64,000 bases of DNA from Fragilaria crotonensis (GCA_022925895.1 JAKSYS010000318.1:1-64000); one strand, 5' to 3'. Positions 21,279 to 33,412 are shown, counted from the first letter of the stretch. Notes: generated by a model from the sequence alone, not told the origin. A program made the numbers and translations.

Positions 21279-24200
21279 TGGCAGGTTTCATCGTCAAAAC
21301 TCCTAGGCTAGGCCTTGGTACAAAATGTACGCGTAGCCAATAGAAATCGAGGGTTCATGTATGAATCTTTTTGTTTTCTCGCGTTAAATGCGGGAGTTCC
21401 ACAATGAGATTGCATGCCGCTGTTTGCAACATTTGCACTCCTTACAGACTGACTCACCCCAACAGTTGTCTTCATTATCTCCTCAATTTTTGAACAAACT
21501 GAGTGAGTCAGTCTGCAATGGCCGACAGTGGTGGGATCAATGCCATAATTGTGAAGGCTGTCATGTTACTTTTTTCCGACAGTCTGTACAAACCGAGACT
21601 GTCCAATTGTTGGCTCCCTGCGGCAACTTGGGCTGAAGTCTTGACCAAATCGGGTCACATTGACCCTGCCATTATGCAGAGTATTGATGCTCGAAAGTTT
21701 AACACCGCGATGTCGAAATCAAGTTTGTTTGGTGAGTCGATGACCCACTTTGATGGTACAAATCAATGTGGTATGTTCCGAGTCAGCTTTCAGCGTCAAT
21801 TTTATTACTACTATGCGCAAAAAACAAGACAAGTTGCATATCCCGTGCCTTTGAATAATGCATGGAAGGAGAAGGTTCTTGAGGTGGCAGCAAACGTTCT
21901 TGTGATACCATCAACCAGGGCGAGACCGGAAGTGGCAGCAAGTCCGCCAATAAGTGGTGCAACAGCAACTGCAGATAATGTTGGTATGACACTCGATGAG
22001 CCTGAGGTTGATTCTGTCGATCCCGATAGCAGTGACACACTTGAGGAATCCCCATGCAAGAGACAGAGGCTTCATGACATGTCGGCATATTGGCCAAGCC
22101 CGGAGGCATACCATCTGTTTCGGCCTCGCGGCTTCAACAACAGGGGAGTTCTACTCCTATTGATGCAGAGACTCCACAAGAGGCGCTGAAACGTCGTATT
22201 CTACTTTTGCAATCTGTCCACAGCCACGAAGATAATTGGAGGAATGTTGTTGTTGGCAGAGATGCCGACAACTTTTGCACAAGAACCGAAATTGCCAACA
22301 TCCGACAAAGAGCAACGTTCTTATGCTGTGCGTATCAAAATGCACTTGAAAAAATGAATCAGTGGACGTGGGAAGATTGTTGCAGGGAGGCGTGCAAACA
22401 ATTGAACAGCCTTGGAATGACCCAAGCAACATTCTACAAGACTGTTAGCGAGTGGAATGGTGTTTTTCGACGCTTGGAAGCATTCCCGCATCCAAACCCA
22501 TACGTACAGTGTGGCAAGCGACCACTTCCGAGACTTCTTGAGATTTTCCCCGATGCAAAGGAGCAGATTGTTGCCTACAGCATCAAAAATCTAGCGACTT
22601 TAACAATAGAAGGCGTACATGACTTCATTGTTAGCACTTTGATTCCTCGGCTTGCAGGAGTGTGGAAGATGGAGGTAGCGACTGCAGGAATCAGCTCCGA
22701 TTGTAGCAATGTAGAAGTCGATGACGACAGTGATTGTGCTGATGCTCCTAAAACTTCAACTAGTAATGACGATGATCAAGAGGAACTGATCGTATCGTTT
22801 CTAAAGGCTCATGGACTTGAATCAATGAGCTTTACTACAGCTTGGCGGTGGATGAGGTTGCTCGGTTCAAGTATGACACCCGCAAGAAGAGCTTTTATGT
22901 TGATGGCCATGAGCGCGAGGACGTTGTCAAGACTCGAAATGAATTCTGTAAGCGGTATCTTACAGAATTGGAGCCCTATTGTAAGCGATGGGTGCAGGTG
23001 TCTAAGAGTGAAGCGGTAACAATGAAAGGCTTAGACATCGAGTTAGGGCATCACTACTTTGACATCATCAATAACAAGGAGATGCTCGAGTTTCATATCG
23101 ATTACTGGGAACGAAGCAAGGCTCCTCTTCCTCCGATACCAATCACCCCAACAACCAGCATACGAGTGTCATCCAGAGCCAAGCCAATCATTATCGTGGG
23201 GCAAGACGAAAGCGTCTTTGCTCAATACTTGCTTGGTTCCAAGACATGGATTGGACCCGCAGGGCAGCGCCCTCTTCTGCCAAAGTCGGAAGGTGATGGC
23301 TATATGCTCTCTGCATTTGTAAGTCGAGAGTTTGGCTTTGGAAGAGAACTGACAGAGGCAGAGTTAGTAAAGATCAATGCCGACAGGCGTGGGGTTGGAA
23401 GAACTTACATCGACACACAAGCAGCACTCGAAATCTATGGAACCACAACCAAACAAGTCTTCACAGAATCGCCGTTGGTGCGTTACCTTTACATTGGAGC
23501 AAACAATGAAGGATACTGGAACAGTTTCCATATGAGCATTCAATTTGAGGACGTGGTGGACTGCCTACAAGTTCTTTACCCAGATTATGAATTCGTATTT
23601 TTGTTCGATCACAGCCAAGGCCATGCTCGCAAACGAGATGGAGCCTTGAGTGCTCTAAACATGTCTAAAGGGTACGGTGGAGCACAATCGCAGATGAGAG
23701 ACACAGTCATTGTTCAAGAAGAGGGATATCTGGGTCCGTACTCACCTGTATTGAAAGTTGGCGACACACAGAGTCTGATATACCATGGAACAGATTCCGG
23801 TCCATGGTACTTGACACTTGATCAAAAGGAAGCGCAACGTTACGACCGACCAACAGGAAGAAGCAAAGTCTTTGAGCGCTCAAAGAAGCAGCTGCATGCT
23901 TGCCTGAATGAAAAGGGGGTCGTACTTCAACAGCAACGTGGATATACAAAAAAAGATCTTCAAGAGTTTGCACGAAAGAATGGGATAGCCGTCACCGAGC
24001 AAAGGGACGTCATAAATCCTGGATGGCAAGACAAACCAAAAGGTCTACTTCAAGTTCTTTGGGAAAGAGGATTGATCAAGAGTGACGAGTTAGACAAATA
24101 CACCGTTGATGGGAGAAAGGATGCAATTACTGGCAAGGTAGACTTACAATTCTCGCTTCGTCATATCCTGGCAAATTGCCGAGACTTCAAGGAGGAAGAA

Positions 24201-24843
24201 ACGGCACTGCAACACTTGGGAAGGCAACTCGGAGTAACCGTGTTGCTGACGCCCAAGTTCCATGCCGAGCTTGCTGGAGAAGGTGTCGAGTACAGCTGGG
24301 CTCATGCAAAGGCTTATTACCGACGTCTACCATTATCAAGGAAACGTGGCCGCGACAACTTCAAGCAGCTCGTAAAAGACTGCACATCTCCTACAAAAGT
24401 ACTGACAAGGGTTAGAATTGCGAAGTTTGCATCAAGAGCCAGAGCATATATATGCACTTACTTCTATATTGAACAAAAGAACCAGCAAAACATAGCAGCT
24501 GACACCGCCATCACTGTCGATGAGAATTTGACATCCGACACCGCTCTTTCTGGAGCTCCGGAGAAACAATTGCTTCTGGACTTGCCTGAGATCGAGAAGG
24601 TGAAAAAAAACTTCAAGGGACACAGGTGTGTCCTTGACTTTGATCTAGGCTTCGTCAATTCTGAATTGAAGCAAGCAACAGGGAAGAGGGATGATGAAAC
24701 GTAAATCAGAATTGTGCGATACGCATGTGGAGTGAATTCTTATGGCAGAAAAGATTTCCTGTAATCTTACTCTGGAAATTTGTATGTCGTCGTAGATTTT
24801 GTACCAAGCCCTACCTTAGGAGGGTTTGAGGTGAAACCTGCCA
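21279..24843 (+). mobile_element. TA-target DDE transposon, copy A (3,565 bp)
   Basis: The left end, after TA at 21,277-21,278, starts TGGCAGGTTTCATCGTCAAA. The right end, read inward, starts TGGCAGGTTTCACCTCAAAC and is followed by TA at 24,844-24,845. The two ends stay similar for about 45 bases (CTCCTA and GCCTTGGTACAAAAT / GGCTTGGTACAAAAT). A TA duplication is typical of the Tc1/mariner-IS630 supergroup. Coding sequence runs from 21,518 to 24,704 on the plus strand. Copy B (27,998-31,536) is of nearly the same length in the opposite direction, and a shorter relative lies at 45,673-47,550. Confidence 0.88.
21518..24704 (+). pseudogene. Large DDE transposase of TA family, copy A
   Basis: The coding region falls in three successive frames: 21,518-~22,140, ~22,140-~22,860 and ~22,860-24,704. 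Part one has CWLPAATWAEV and KFNTAMSKSSLFGESMTHFDG. Part two has a predicted DNA-binding region (LNSLGMTQATFYKTVSEWN) and PYVQCGKRPLPRLLEIFPDA. Part three holds TAWRWM-type and FYVDGHERED motifs and the catalytic domain: D122 in VGQDES, D256 in FLFDHSQGH and E483 in VEYSWAHAK (numbers from 22,842). Order and motifs match large DDE transposases that I recall from basidiomycete genomes. The break near 22,860 looks like a one-base loss; the one near 22,140 is also a frame change. The full protein would be about 1,060 residues, far longer than a Tc1 transposase. This copy is probably dead. Confidence 0.75.
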
Positions 24844-24845
24844 TA

Positions 24846-25624
24846 CATTGTCAACTGTTTCTACGGACGTGCGTAGGAGCATACCAGAACTCCCGTGGCT
24901 ATCAACTTCGGATTTGGGCGCGGCTAAAACAAACAAATGATTCACAACAACTCCAAAGTAGAACTCGAAGTACCCCAAGTATGACAGATTAGGACTATCG
25001 ATGCACATGGAATGAGATTTTAAGTGAACCGAGGGGTTCGTTTCGATGACGTTCACATGACGTTAGAAGTTAGAATCATCTGTCCGGGAAGGGTTACTTT
25101 TATCTTCCGTATAGATTCTAAATAGATCGAATTTTCTAGACGTTAAGCTTTATCCCACAACCAGCCTCCCGCCACAAATTCTCACTATAGACGATTTTCA
25201 GCCAACAGATTTCATCTGTCCGCCCCCCTGTGGACTTTGGAGACGCTGCTATTTCAAACCTCTTGTGTCATCATGTCATCATGACAACGTTGATACGACA
25301 CAAGCTGCACAGCTTTGCTGCTATTCTGTACTGTAGCAATCCGAGTAGGAGTACTGTAGTACCCAGTAATTGCGTCTGAAGTACGACAGTAATCGTGCAA
25401 GAGTCGTATACGGTATGTTCACCTTCGTACTGTACAGTATTGTTGTATGAGAAAAAGTACCCCAGAACACAGTGTATCAGTAAAATTCCTGGCTATTACA
25501 ATCGGACATCGACATCGAACATCGACAATCAAGTGCTCACGAACACATTGTGCTCGACCGCATCGGTGGACTGTGGAGTCATACAATAGAGAACGAAAAC
25601 ATCGACAACACACTCCGAGTCACC
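24846..25624. repeat. intergenic with inverted copy of dispersed repeat
   Basis: Bases 25,095-25,170 are the reverse complement of 20,035-20,110 (sharing AAAGCTTAACGTCTAGA and ATCTATTTAGAATCTATA). The rest is unassigned. It contains the 5' flank of the gene at 25,625, and a first exon there cannot be excluded. Bases near 25,260-25,290 are low-complexity CATCATGTCATCATGACA. Confidence 0.5.
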
Positions 25625-27136
25625 ATGACATTCAAGCATAAGGCGCAAGGTGATATGTCCTTGGAGGAAGCTCCTCTAGGATATTGCTTACTAAGTCGTG
25701 ATCATCAAACGTGGGGTGACGAAGGAACCGGCTCCGACGCCATTGATCCCGAAGGCGAATGTGATGGAAACTATTGTCCACATTACAATCATATGGATCA
25801 TGATTCGCTGAATGATACTATTCACTTGCACATTGCATCCTTTCGAGATCAACTGTGTCCGAGAACACTGTACAATCTATTTCACAAGGCAGCGAATCCA
25901 CGTCGAATCTATGTACGAGTGCTTCAACAAGTCGAGCATGATTCCGATAAAATCGATGATGCCGATTGCTGGCAAATGTTTTGCAAAAAATATGGAACTG
26001 ATAATTGCGAGTTGTACAAAAAACAAGTCCTGGTCTTGACCATGAATGCCAAGAGTGCCAAAGGACCGACCGATCCTCGTTCCAAGTTAACAGCGTTGGT
26101 CGAACATGACTACCTTCATACACCAGCAGCTTTGCATCCTGTACACCCACAAGATTATTGTATGCAGACAGACAGTCACATGGATTTTACACAAGACTTT
26201 GATGTCAAGCTGATTGAAATGTTTCATCGTACACACAATGATTATGCCGTCCTTTCAACGTACGTTGCACCCATGGACCAAACCGACGTGCTCCCAAAGG
26301 AAGTTCCACACTTGTGCATGGTTACGTATACAGGAACATGGCGCAATTGGGGAACGAAATCATGTACTAATCTTGTACGACCGAAAATGACAAACATTGC
26401 GTGGGGCGCTGGTCTGTCATTTTCCAAGTGTCATGCCGATCTCAATGTTCCGTACGATCCTTTCTTGCCCAATGTTTTTGATGGAGAGGAAATTAGTCGA
26501 GGGTTTCGCTACTTCACACATGGATATGATGTTTATACACCCGATCAAGTCTTGGTGACACACGACTACGACGGTCATCAGAGTAATCCCAATGTACACA
26601 CTTGGGGTGGACTCAGCATCTTTGGAAAGGAAGGAGAGCTGAGTGACGGCGACAGTGACCTTTCGTTCTTCATGAAGGATATCAATGATCAGACAGAGGC
26701 AGTCGAGCCCAAAGGAAGAACACGGATCAATGTACTACTCGGATTCGTCCAAGACGAAGCACTCTTTAGTCGAATAGCTGCAACCAAGTACGGTCACGGC
26801 GATCGAAGGACGCTGCAACAGGCGATTGAATTCTCTGGTTTTGATCCGGAGCAAAAGAAAATGGTGAAAAATCGATGTGGAAACCTCAAGTGGGTGCCGT
26901 TTGATGAGGCGGACGATAATTTTGGATTGGAGAAAAATGTGCAACGCATCATTTGGGACGATGCACCTCATGTACAGCATGACCTGATTCTGGTCAACGC
27001 AACTGAGCAGCCAAATTTGAGAATTAGTACCGTGGTGAGGCTGCTGATAGTGATGGTATGCTTTGGAATTTTTGTCCGCAAACGACTGGACAAGGAGTTT
27101 TGTAGGGCAAAGAAGAGCGAACGAATGCAGGTATAA
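25625..27136 (+). CDS. GT60-like GlcNAc transferase
   Basis: The protein (503 residues from the first ATG; the frame is open further upstream) resembles family GT60 (Pfam Glycosyltransferase GlcNAc), which transfers N-acetylglucosamine to protein hydroxyl groups. The N-terminal half has LCPRTLYNLFHKAANPRRIY (residues 77-96), the family pattern around the nucleotide-sugar site. QTDSHMDFTQDFD (181-193) carries the D-S-H motif, the family's metal-binding equivalent of DXD. HTWGGLSIFG and the GAGLSFSKCHADLNVPYDP stretch also fit. Odd is one hydrophobic segment at the C-terminus (VVRLLIVMVCFGIFV, near 480-495) and none at the N-terminus; typical Golgi enzymes are anchored at the N-terminus. Either it is tail-anchored or cytosolic, or an upstream exon was missed. 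Fairly sure of family, unsure of acceptor. Confidence 0.8.
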   Translation: MTFKHKAQGDMSLEEAPLGYCLLSRDHQTWGDEGTGSDAIDPEGECDGNYCPHYNHMDHDSLNDTIHLHIASFRDQLCPRTLYNLFHKAANPRRIYVRVLQQVEHDSDKIDDADCWQMFCKKYGTDNCELYKKQVLVLTMNAKSAKGPTDPRSKLTALVEHDYLHTPAALHPVHPQDYCMQTDSHMDFTQDFDVKLIEMFHRTHNDYAVLSTYVAPMDQTDVLPKEVPHLCMVTYTGTWRNWGTKSCTNLVRPKMTNIAWGAGLSFSKCHADLNVPYDPFLPNVFDGEEISRGFRYFTHGYDVYTPDQVLVTHDYDGHQSNPNVHTWGGLSIFGKEGELSDGDSDLSFFMKDINDQTEAVEPKGRTRINVLLGFVQDEALFSRIAATKYGHGDRRTLQQAIEFSGFDPEQKKMVKNRCGNLKWVPFDEADDNFGLEKNVQRIIWDDAPHVQHDLILVNATEQPNLRISTVVRLLIVMVCFGIFVRKRLDKEFCRAKKSERMQV

Positions 27137-27995
27137 GGAGGCAACGACTTCCCCCACCAAGCTTTTGCGTTGGTGGAAAGGGTTTGAAATATTCTAAGGC
27201 TTCGATTGGTTGCAATGCCACCTCTTTCTCTAGCGAGCGCTGTTGTACGATGCCTAACGCAAGCACAACGGTTTGCGTGGGCGCGAATGGAAGGCTGCTG
27301 GAGGTCCTTTTGGTGGGACAGCTACCGCTACTTCTTCCTCATTGAACGGATTCTTGGATATGGATGCTGCCACTCAATGCGAGTTGGCAAAGAATGCCAA
27401 ACCGGATGCCTCGAAATTTGTGTCACGCTGTAAAGCCTAAATCCGCTTTGTGCGTCAATAACACTTTTTAGATGTAAAAATACATAATGAGACGTTTATT
27501 GTCAGCAAGCTTGATTTATGGTTCTGGACTTCAGATTGAACTAGCTGCGGTCAGCCCTAGGTCGATAGTTATAAAAAGCACGCAACTTTTCGTTTTGCTT
27601 CATTCCACGAACACCGGAAATACAGACTCAACATGCTCAGAGGTCACAGACTTGTCCTTCGAACTGGAGTAAGTCAGTCAGCTATGATGCTATGACACGA
27701 GACAGAACCTCTGGCGAGCTGGGACATCATGTTGATCTGCAGTACAGGTGGTTCCTGGCAGGATGCCGTCGAAGAGGCACCGCTTTGTTCACGATGAGCT
27801 CATTTCATTTATTCCAAGATTGGTTGGAATCATACACATGTATTCCGAGTTCTCATATGTTCCAAATGTACATACACGAGCATACAGTGTGCATATCATA
27901 TAAAGGGTACACGAGTACTGGCGTGCTTTCGTTCAGCACAATTTTCCTCCGAGTAGTCTAGGCAGTGAAAGAGGAGGTATCATATGTCATACAAG
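27137..27995. other. intergenic, hairpin after GT60 gene
   Basis: A short hairpin (CCACCAA...TTGGTGG, 27,154-27,176) lies 17 bases after the GT60 stop codon; in a eukaryote its role is unclear. The rest holds no convincing gene; reading frames such as 27,206-27,433 have no recognisable features. Confidence 0.4.
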
Positions 27996-27997
27996 TA

Positions 27998-30900
27998 TGG
28001 CTGGTTTCACTCTCAACCATCCTCGCGTACAGCTTGGTATGTTTCATACTACGGATACAAAATCCCAGAGTAAAATTCCGCCGAATAATTCTGCAATCAA
28101 TATCTTTTCCATTTATGAATCCATTCAGTTGTGACTCTCATTATCGTCCGTACGTCACCTTCGACCCTTGCACTTGTTGTTTTCAATTCGGAATGAACAA
28201 AGCCGCTGTCGAAGTCAAGAACACACCTGTGAGTCTTTAAGTCTTTCTTCACCCTTTCAATGTCGGAGTATAGGAGTTCCTGTTTGATGTGATTTGGAAT
28301 CGGAGTCACATGAGTCAAACTGCTGGCGGTGGCCGCAGCAACTGATTGCTGCTGCTGTTGTTCAAGATAATGGTAAGTGCATATATATGCCCGCGCCCGT
28401 GAAGCAAACTTCTCAATCCTCTCTTTTGTAAGCACATTTATAGGGCACGTGCAATCTTTGACAAGCTGCTTAAAGTTGTCGCGACCTCGTTTCCTTGACA
28501 ATGGCATGCGTCGATAGAATGCTTTGGCATGTGCCCAGCTGTACTCAACGCCCTCGCCAGCCAACTCGGCATGAAATTTTGGCGTTAGATTAACCACAAC
28601 TCCAAGCTGCGAGCCTAGATACTGAAGAGCGGTTTCCTCTTCTTTGAAATCGTGACATTCGGCAAGAAGGTGTCGAAGCGAATAACGTAAGTCCACCATG
28701 CCGGTGATTGCATCTTTTCTTCCTTCGAGGGTGTATTGTTCTAATGACGCTCTGTCAATAAGTCCTCGCTCCCCCAGAACTTGCAGGAGGCCTTTAGGCT
28801 TTCCCTCCCATCCGGGAGCAATCTGTTCCTTAATGTCAACTACTTCGATGCCATTGTTCCTCGCAAAATCTTGAAGCTCTTTTTTCGTATACCCTCGTTG
28901 CTGTTGAAGCGTCACTCCCTTATCTTTCAGAGCCTCAAGAAGCACCTTCTTGGACTTTTCAACAACTTTGGTTTTGCCTGTCGGTCGGTCATGGCGTTGA
29001 ATTCTCTGCTGATGGTCTGATAAATACCATGGACCGACATCATCAACTTGAAAAACCAAGGACTGAGTGTCCGCAACACGTAGTGAAGGTAAGTGTGGAC
29101 CAAGAAACCCCTCGTCTTTCATGATTGTCGTATCTCTCATTCTTGGCTGCGCTCCTCCATAGGACTTCGACATTTGTTGAGCACTAAGTGCATGCTCGCG
29201 TTGGCGAGCATGCCCCTGACTGTGATCAAACATGAACACCAAGTCAAAATTCGGGTACAGTATTTGCAAACAATCAACGACGTCTTCAAACTGAAGACTC
29301 ATGTGATACGAGTTCCAGTAGCCTTCGTTGTTTATTCCAATAAACAAGTATTTTACGAATGGAGATTCCGTCAAGACCGGTTTGTTGATAGTTCCCAAAA
29401 TCTCCATCGCTGCGTGCTTATCGGTGTAAGTTGCTGTGCTTGATCGCCTTGCAGAATTAATCTTCGCTAACTCATCGCTTGTCAACAGTCTGCCAAATCC
29501 AAATTCTCTAGATACAAATGCTGACAACATATAGCCATCTCCTTCGGACTTCGGGAGTAGCGGTCTCTGACCTTTGGGACCGATCCAAGTCTTTGCTCCC
29601 AACAAATATTGCGCGAAAACACTTTCATCTTGTCCAACAATCATGATTGGCCGGCTCCTTGCTTTTGAATGCACTCGTATGCTGGTTGTTGCTTTGATAT
29701 CTTCCAGTCTTCTTTGCAAAGCAGCATCGGCGCCTCCTCGGATACGATTCCAGTAGTCGATGTGGAATTCGATGCGTTGTTCATTGCGGACGATGTCACA
29801 GTAGCTGTGACCGAATCCGATATCCAAATCTGTAACAGTCATAGCCTCACGAATAGAAACCTGTATCCAACGATTACAATAGGGTTCTAACTCAGTCAGA
29901 TAGTTCTTGCAGAAGTGCGTACGATTTGCCACAACGTCGTCCCGTTCGTGACCATCGACGTAAAAGCTCTTTGTCGCGTATCGTACCGAAAGCCAAGTAG
30001 ACGCATCCAGCGCCATGCCGTTGAGAAGCTCATCTTTCAAGTTTATGAGCATGAAGAAACAATCCATTAAGATTTCTTGGTTGTTGTGGTTGTTCTCGGC
30101 AGGTTGCGATGTGTCGCCCGTGGTAGTTCTACTAGTGGTACTAGTATCCGCTTCTCGGCGACCTCCTCGTCCTTCTGCCATTCTGATGCAAGTCTCGGTA
30201 TCACGGTAGAAACAATGAAGTCGTGTAAACCTTCTATTGTTAGGGTTGCTAAGTTTCTGACTCCGAAAGCAACAATCTGGTCTTTTGCATCGGGGAATAT
30301 CTCCAGCAGCCTTGGCAAGGGTCGCTTCCCACATTGGACGTATGGGTTTGGGTGGGGAAAACATTCGAGCTTCCTGAATATGATGTTCCATTGGGCGATT
30401 GTCTTGAAGAAAGTAGCCTGATGCATCCCGAGACTATTCAATCTTTGACAAGCTACTTTGCAGCAGTGATGCCACGTCCATTCATTCATGTTGGCAAGCG
30501 CGAGTTGGTAAGCTAAACAGAGAAACATCGCCCTTTGTCGAATCTCAAAGACTTCTGCCTTTGTACAGATATTGTCGGGGTCTCCGCCTTTCACAATACC
30601 ACGCCAGCTATCTTCACTCTCATGTACGGCCTGAAGCTGAATGATACGTCGCTCCAAGGCCTCCTGGGGACTTTCATTAGTCATCGTTTCACTACTGTCG
30701 CTGATATTGGCACCTTCACCACTGTACTCCCTCGGTCTGAAGAGCTGATACGCTTCCGGACTTTCTGGCCAATACAAACAAGATGAATCAGCAGGACACT
30801 CAACCCTCTGGCGCTTAAGGGGAAGTATTTTTCATCGGTGCCAGGATGCCCAACTCTCGTTGTCGGCAGTACTGGTGGATTTTCGACAGTATTCGGTCTC

Positions 30901-31536
30901 CCTCTTGTTGATGGAATTACAAGAACATTTGCAGCATATTGGAGGACCCTTTCCTTCCATGTACCATCTAAAGGGCGCGGGTAAGCCACCTGTCTTGTTT
31001 CTCAGTGAAATAGTAGAAGTATTGGTGTTGATAATTGATACGGAACACGCCAGTCGCGTTTGACCCGTCAAACCTTGTCATGAGTTCTCCAAATAAACTT
31101 GACTTGGACATCGCGGTATTAAATTTTCGTACGTCAATTATGAGAGAGGCATCAATGTGACCAGACTTCCGTATTGCTTCTACCCAAGTTGCAGCAGGAA
31201 GCCAACAATTTGACATTCGAGGCCCATACATGTCATCGGCACGAAGCAACATGACAGCCCTGAACAAAATGGTGTGGATGCCTTTGTCAGACATGAGTGC
31301 AATCAACCTCACTTAGTCAGTTGGCTTATCAAGTATATTGAGAAGGCTCCTGGCAGGGCTGGGTTGATTGTAAAGAGTGGAGGTGTTGCAAACAACGGCG
31401 TGCAATATCATTGTGGAACGCTTGCTTCCAGCACGACAATATCTTCTAAACGTGACGTCACAGGCGCAAATAATTTTCTCTAGTGTACAATCTGTACTGC
31501 AGCCTGCGCCAGGTTTCTTTGACGTGAAACCAGCCA
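27998..31536 (-). mobile_element. TA-target DDE transposon, copy B (3,539 bp)
   Basis: The left end, after TA at 27,996-27,997, starts TGGCTGGTTTCACTCTCAAC. The right end, read inward, starts TGGCTGGTTTCACGTCAAAG and is followed by TA at 31,537-31,538. Coding sequence is on the minus strand (about 31,312 to 28,240). The protein is closely related to that of copy A along its whole length but not identical, so the two are separate family members, not a recent local duplication. Its right subterminal DNA (TTGTCGTGCTGGAAGCAAG, TTTGCAACA, AACCCAGCCCTG) matches the left end of the shorter element at 45,673. Confidence 0.88.
28097..31312 (-). pseudogene. Large DDE transposase of TA family, copy B
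   Basis: The coding region is spread over several frames: 31,312-~30,970, ~30,990-~30,850, ~30,777-~30,090 and ~30,080-28,097. It repeats the plan of copy A: CWLPAATWVEAIRKSGHID and KFNTAMSKSSLFGELMT first, then LNSLGMHQATFFKTIAQWN and PYVQCGKRPLPRLLEIFPDA, then FYVDGHERDD and the catalytic block with VGQDES, FMFDHSQGH and VEYSWAHAK. A Gln-rich run (LEQQQQQSVAAA) lies after the catalytic core. At least three frame changes separate the parts, so this copy is most likely inactive. The catalytic frame itself is open for more than 700 codons, which suggests that decay began recently or that some breaks are base errors. Confidence 0.72.
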
Positions 31537-31712
31537 TACATGTAGCATGTGCGTACAAATATATGATGCATACGAATCCCATTGAAAATGAACGCACCAC
31601 GAATACAGTAGTACTACATTCTACATGTACCACAGTCCAACACTACCGTTCATACATCACTGACGTCCCTGACGTCAGAAAAGCATATTAGACAGAACAC
31701 GAAGGAACTGCT

Positions 31713-31852
31713 TGTTAAAGAGGTAGATGTCGTTAAAACGATGAGCTACATAAATTATGATTGACTCGATATTTGAGTGGACCTGGGCTCGGTCATTGGA
31801 ATGCTATGACCTTCCGGGTTACCCAACTGCGGGGTGCCCGGGTATAATAACA
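31713..31852 (-). repeat. 3' LTR of young copia element
   Basis: A 140-bp direct repeat, TGTTAAAGAGG...TATAATAACA, identical to the copy at 37,110-37,249. The flanking CTGCT is the target-site duplication. Confidence 0.95.
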
Positions 31853-33412
31853 CACCCTCACCAGGGTCCACAGTATGGAGTGCCAGTGCCGTGGGCGGAA
31901 GCTCGGTATCGGCAAGGCAATCAAAATAGTTCTTTGTCGGATTCGTGGCCGAGTATAAGTACGTAGAACGAATGGCCTGATGATGGGAGGCCGGATGATG
32001 TTTGGAGAAATAGTCGGCGCGGTTCGTGTTGCCTTTGCGCCAATAAATTTGAAATTGGCCTTGGCGGACGCGATCGCGGATCCAATAGAAACGCATGTCG
32101 ACGGCTTTGGAGCGTTTTTGCTTGACAGTGTCAGTGGCGATGCCGCTGGCGGTACTGTTGTCGGTGGCCATGGGCGTCGCCGGTTGGGGATGCCCCATTT
32201 CGTCGAGAGCGATGCGCAGGGGGCATGCTTCCTTGCCATTGTGAAATAACGCCCCAAGTTCAGCTTCGGCGGCGCTGGACAGGACTTCACGCATTATTTG
32301 ACATAAGACGTGGACAGCGCCGTTAGGTTTGAAACCGGCGTTGCGCGCTGTGGTTTTGTTTGTCAGGTAAAAGTACCCCGCTGCGCGGGATCGGGCTTTG
32401 ACGACGGAGAGGTAGGAGGCGTCACTTTCGATGGCAAGCAACATGTCGCTAGCAGTGAAACGAACGGTCGCATCGGGATGCGTTGCACAGTAGTTAAGCA
32501 GCTGTGCGAGCTTGTCCATCGTGGTTTTGGTACCGCCGGCTTGCTCCGTTGCCAATTCGCCAATAGCGGTGAGTAACGTGGAATCAACTGCTCGGGCATA
32601 ATACAGTAACGTGCCGAGCACCTCGAGGATTCGAGTCTTGTCCGTTGCATCGAGCGCGACAGCGGTATCAGGCTCTGGGGCAAACTGGGTTTTGGCGCCA
32701 TACGTTGGCCGTTGCCATGGGTGTGGAGAATGTTCCGGTTTCGGTGGGGCAACGTGCTGGAATCGTTGCAGTGCGCGGGCAATGTAGCCTGGCATGGACA
32801 GGTCGCAGGTGCGGCGGACATAGTCCCACGTGAGGGTGAGGCCGCAATAACGTGTGCCCGTCCAATCGACGCTGACTTGATAATGGCGTTCGAGTGTGGT
32901 AATCAAATGATCGGCGTCGGCCTGCGACGTGTATCGGATGCCGAAATCGTCGACAACGAGGCTGAACACGATGTCGCGCGACGAGTGTTTCCATAAGCCG
33001 GGCGTGAGCGCGACAGGGTGATAGCCATGGGGTGCCATGAACTTGATGAGTTGGTCGTTGGCGAGGCGGCCGGCCTGTGGGAGGCCATACATGCCGCGTC
33101 GAATTTCGACGAAGACATGGCCGTTGTGGACTAACGGCAGCAAGTTGTACAACTCAATGATGACGTCGGAATCAAGCCGATGGGAATACGCATGTATTCG
33201 TAGCGCTCCATGGGAGTGCCAAGGTAGAAATCTTTGAGATCGGTCGCCATGAATTTGGCGTTGGGAGTTGACAAGACGCTGTTGAACAACAACTTGGCAG
33301 TTGTCAAATCGGCGGTCTTCGTGCTCACGTCAAAGGGATAATCAACCTTGTCACCGCCGACGGTCCACCGTACGCGACGGGGTTTACCTTTTCGGGCGCG
33401 ACGCGACAACAA
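31755..33412 (-). CDS. copia reverse transcriptase and RNase H (fossil)
   Basis: This is the 3' part of pol in the young copia element. RRGMYGLPQAGR and the catalytic stretch SLVVDDFGIRY are the copia reverse-transcriptase marks (the D-D pair binds metal). RNase H follows with AIESDASYLS, SSAAEAELGAL and MATDNSTASG. The upstream piece carries YEYMRIPIGLIP. In living elements the enzyme copies the RNA into DNA in the particle. It is part of a broken element. Confidence 0.85.

Noticed and set aside
27154-27176. Hairpin after GT60 stop as intrinsic terminator
   Set aside because: The window is eukaryotic, and the hairpin has no U run after it.
21279-31536. Copies A and B as one duplicated segment
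   Set aside because: Their proteins differ throughout and their terminal repeats differ at the fifth base, so they are separate insertions of related elements.
31757-31966. Small plus-strand frame beginning in the left LTR
   Set aside because: It is the same LTR ATG running into antisense copia sequence; not a gene.
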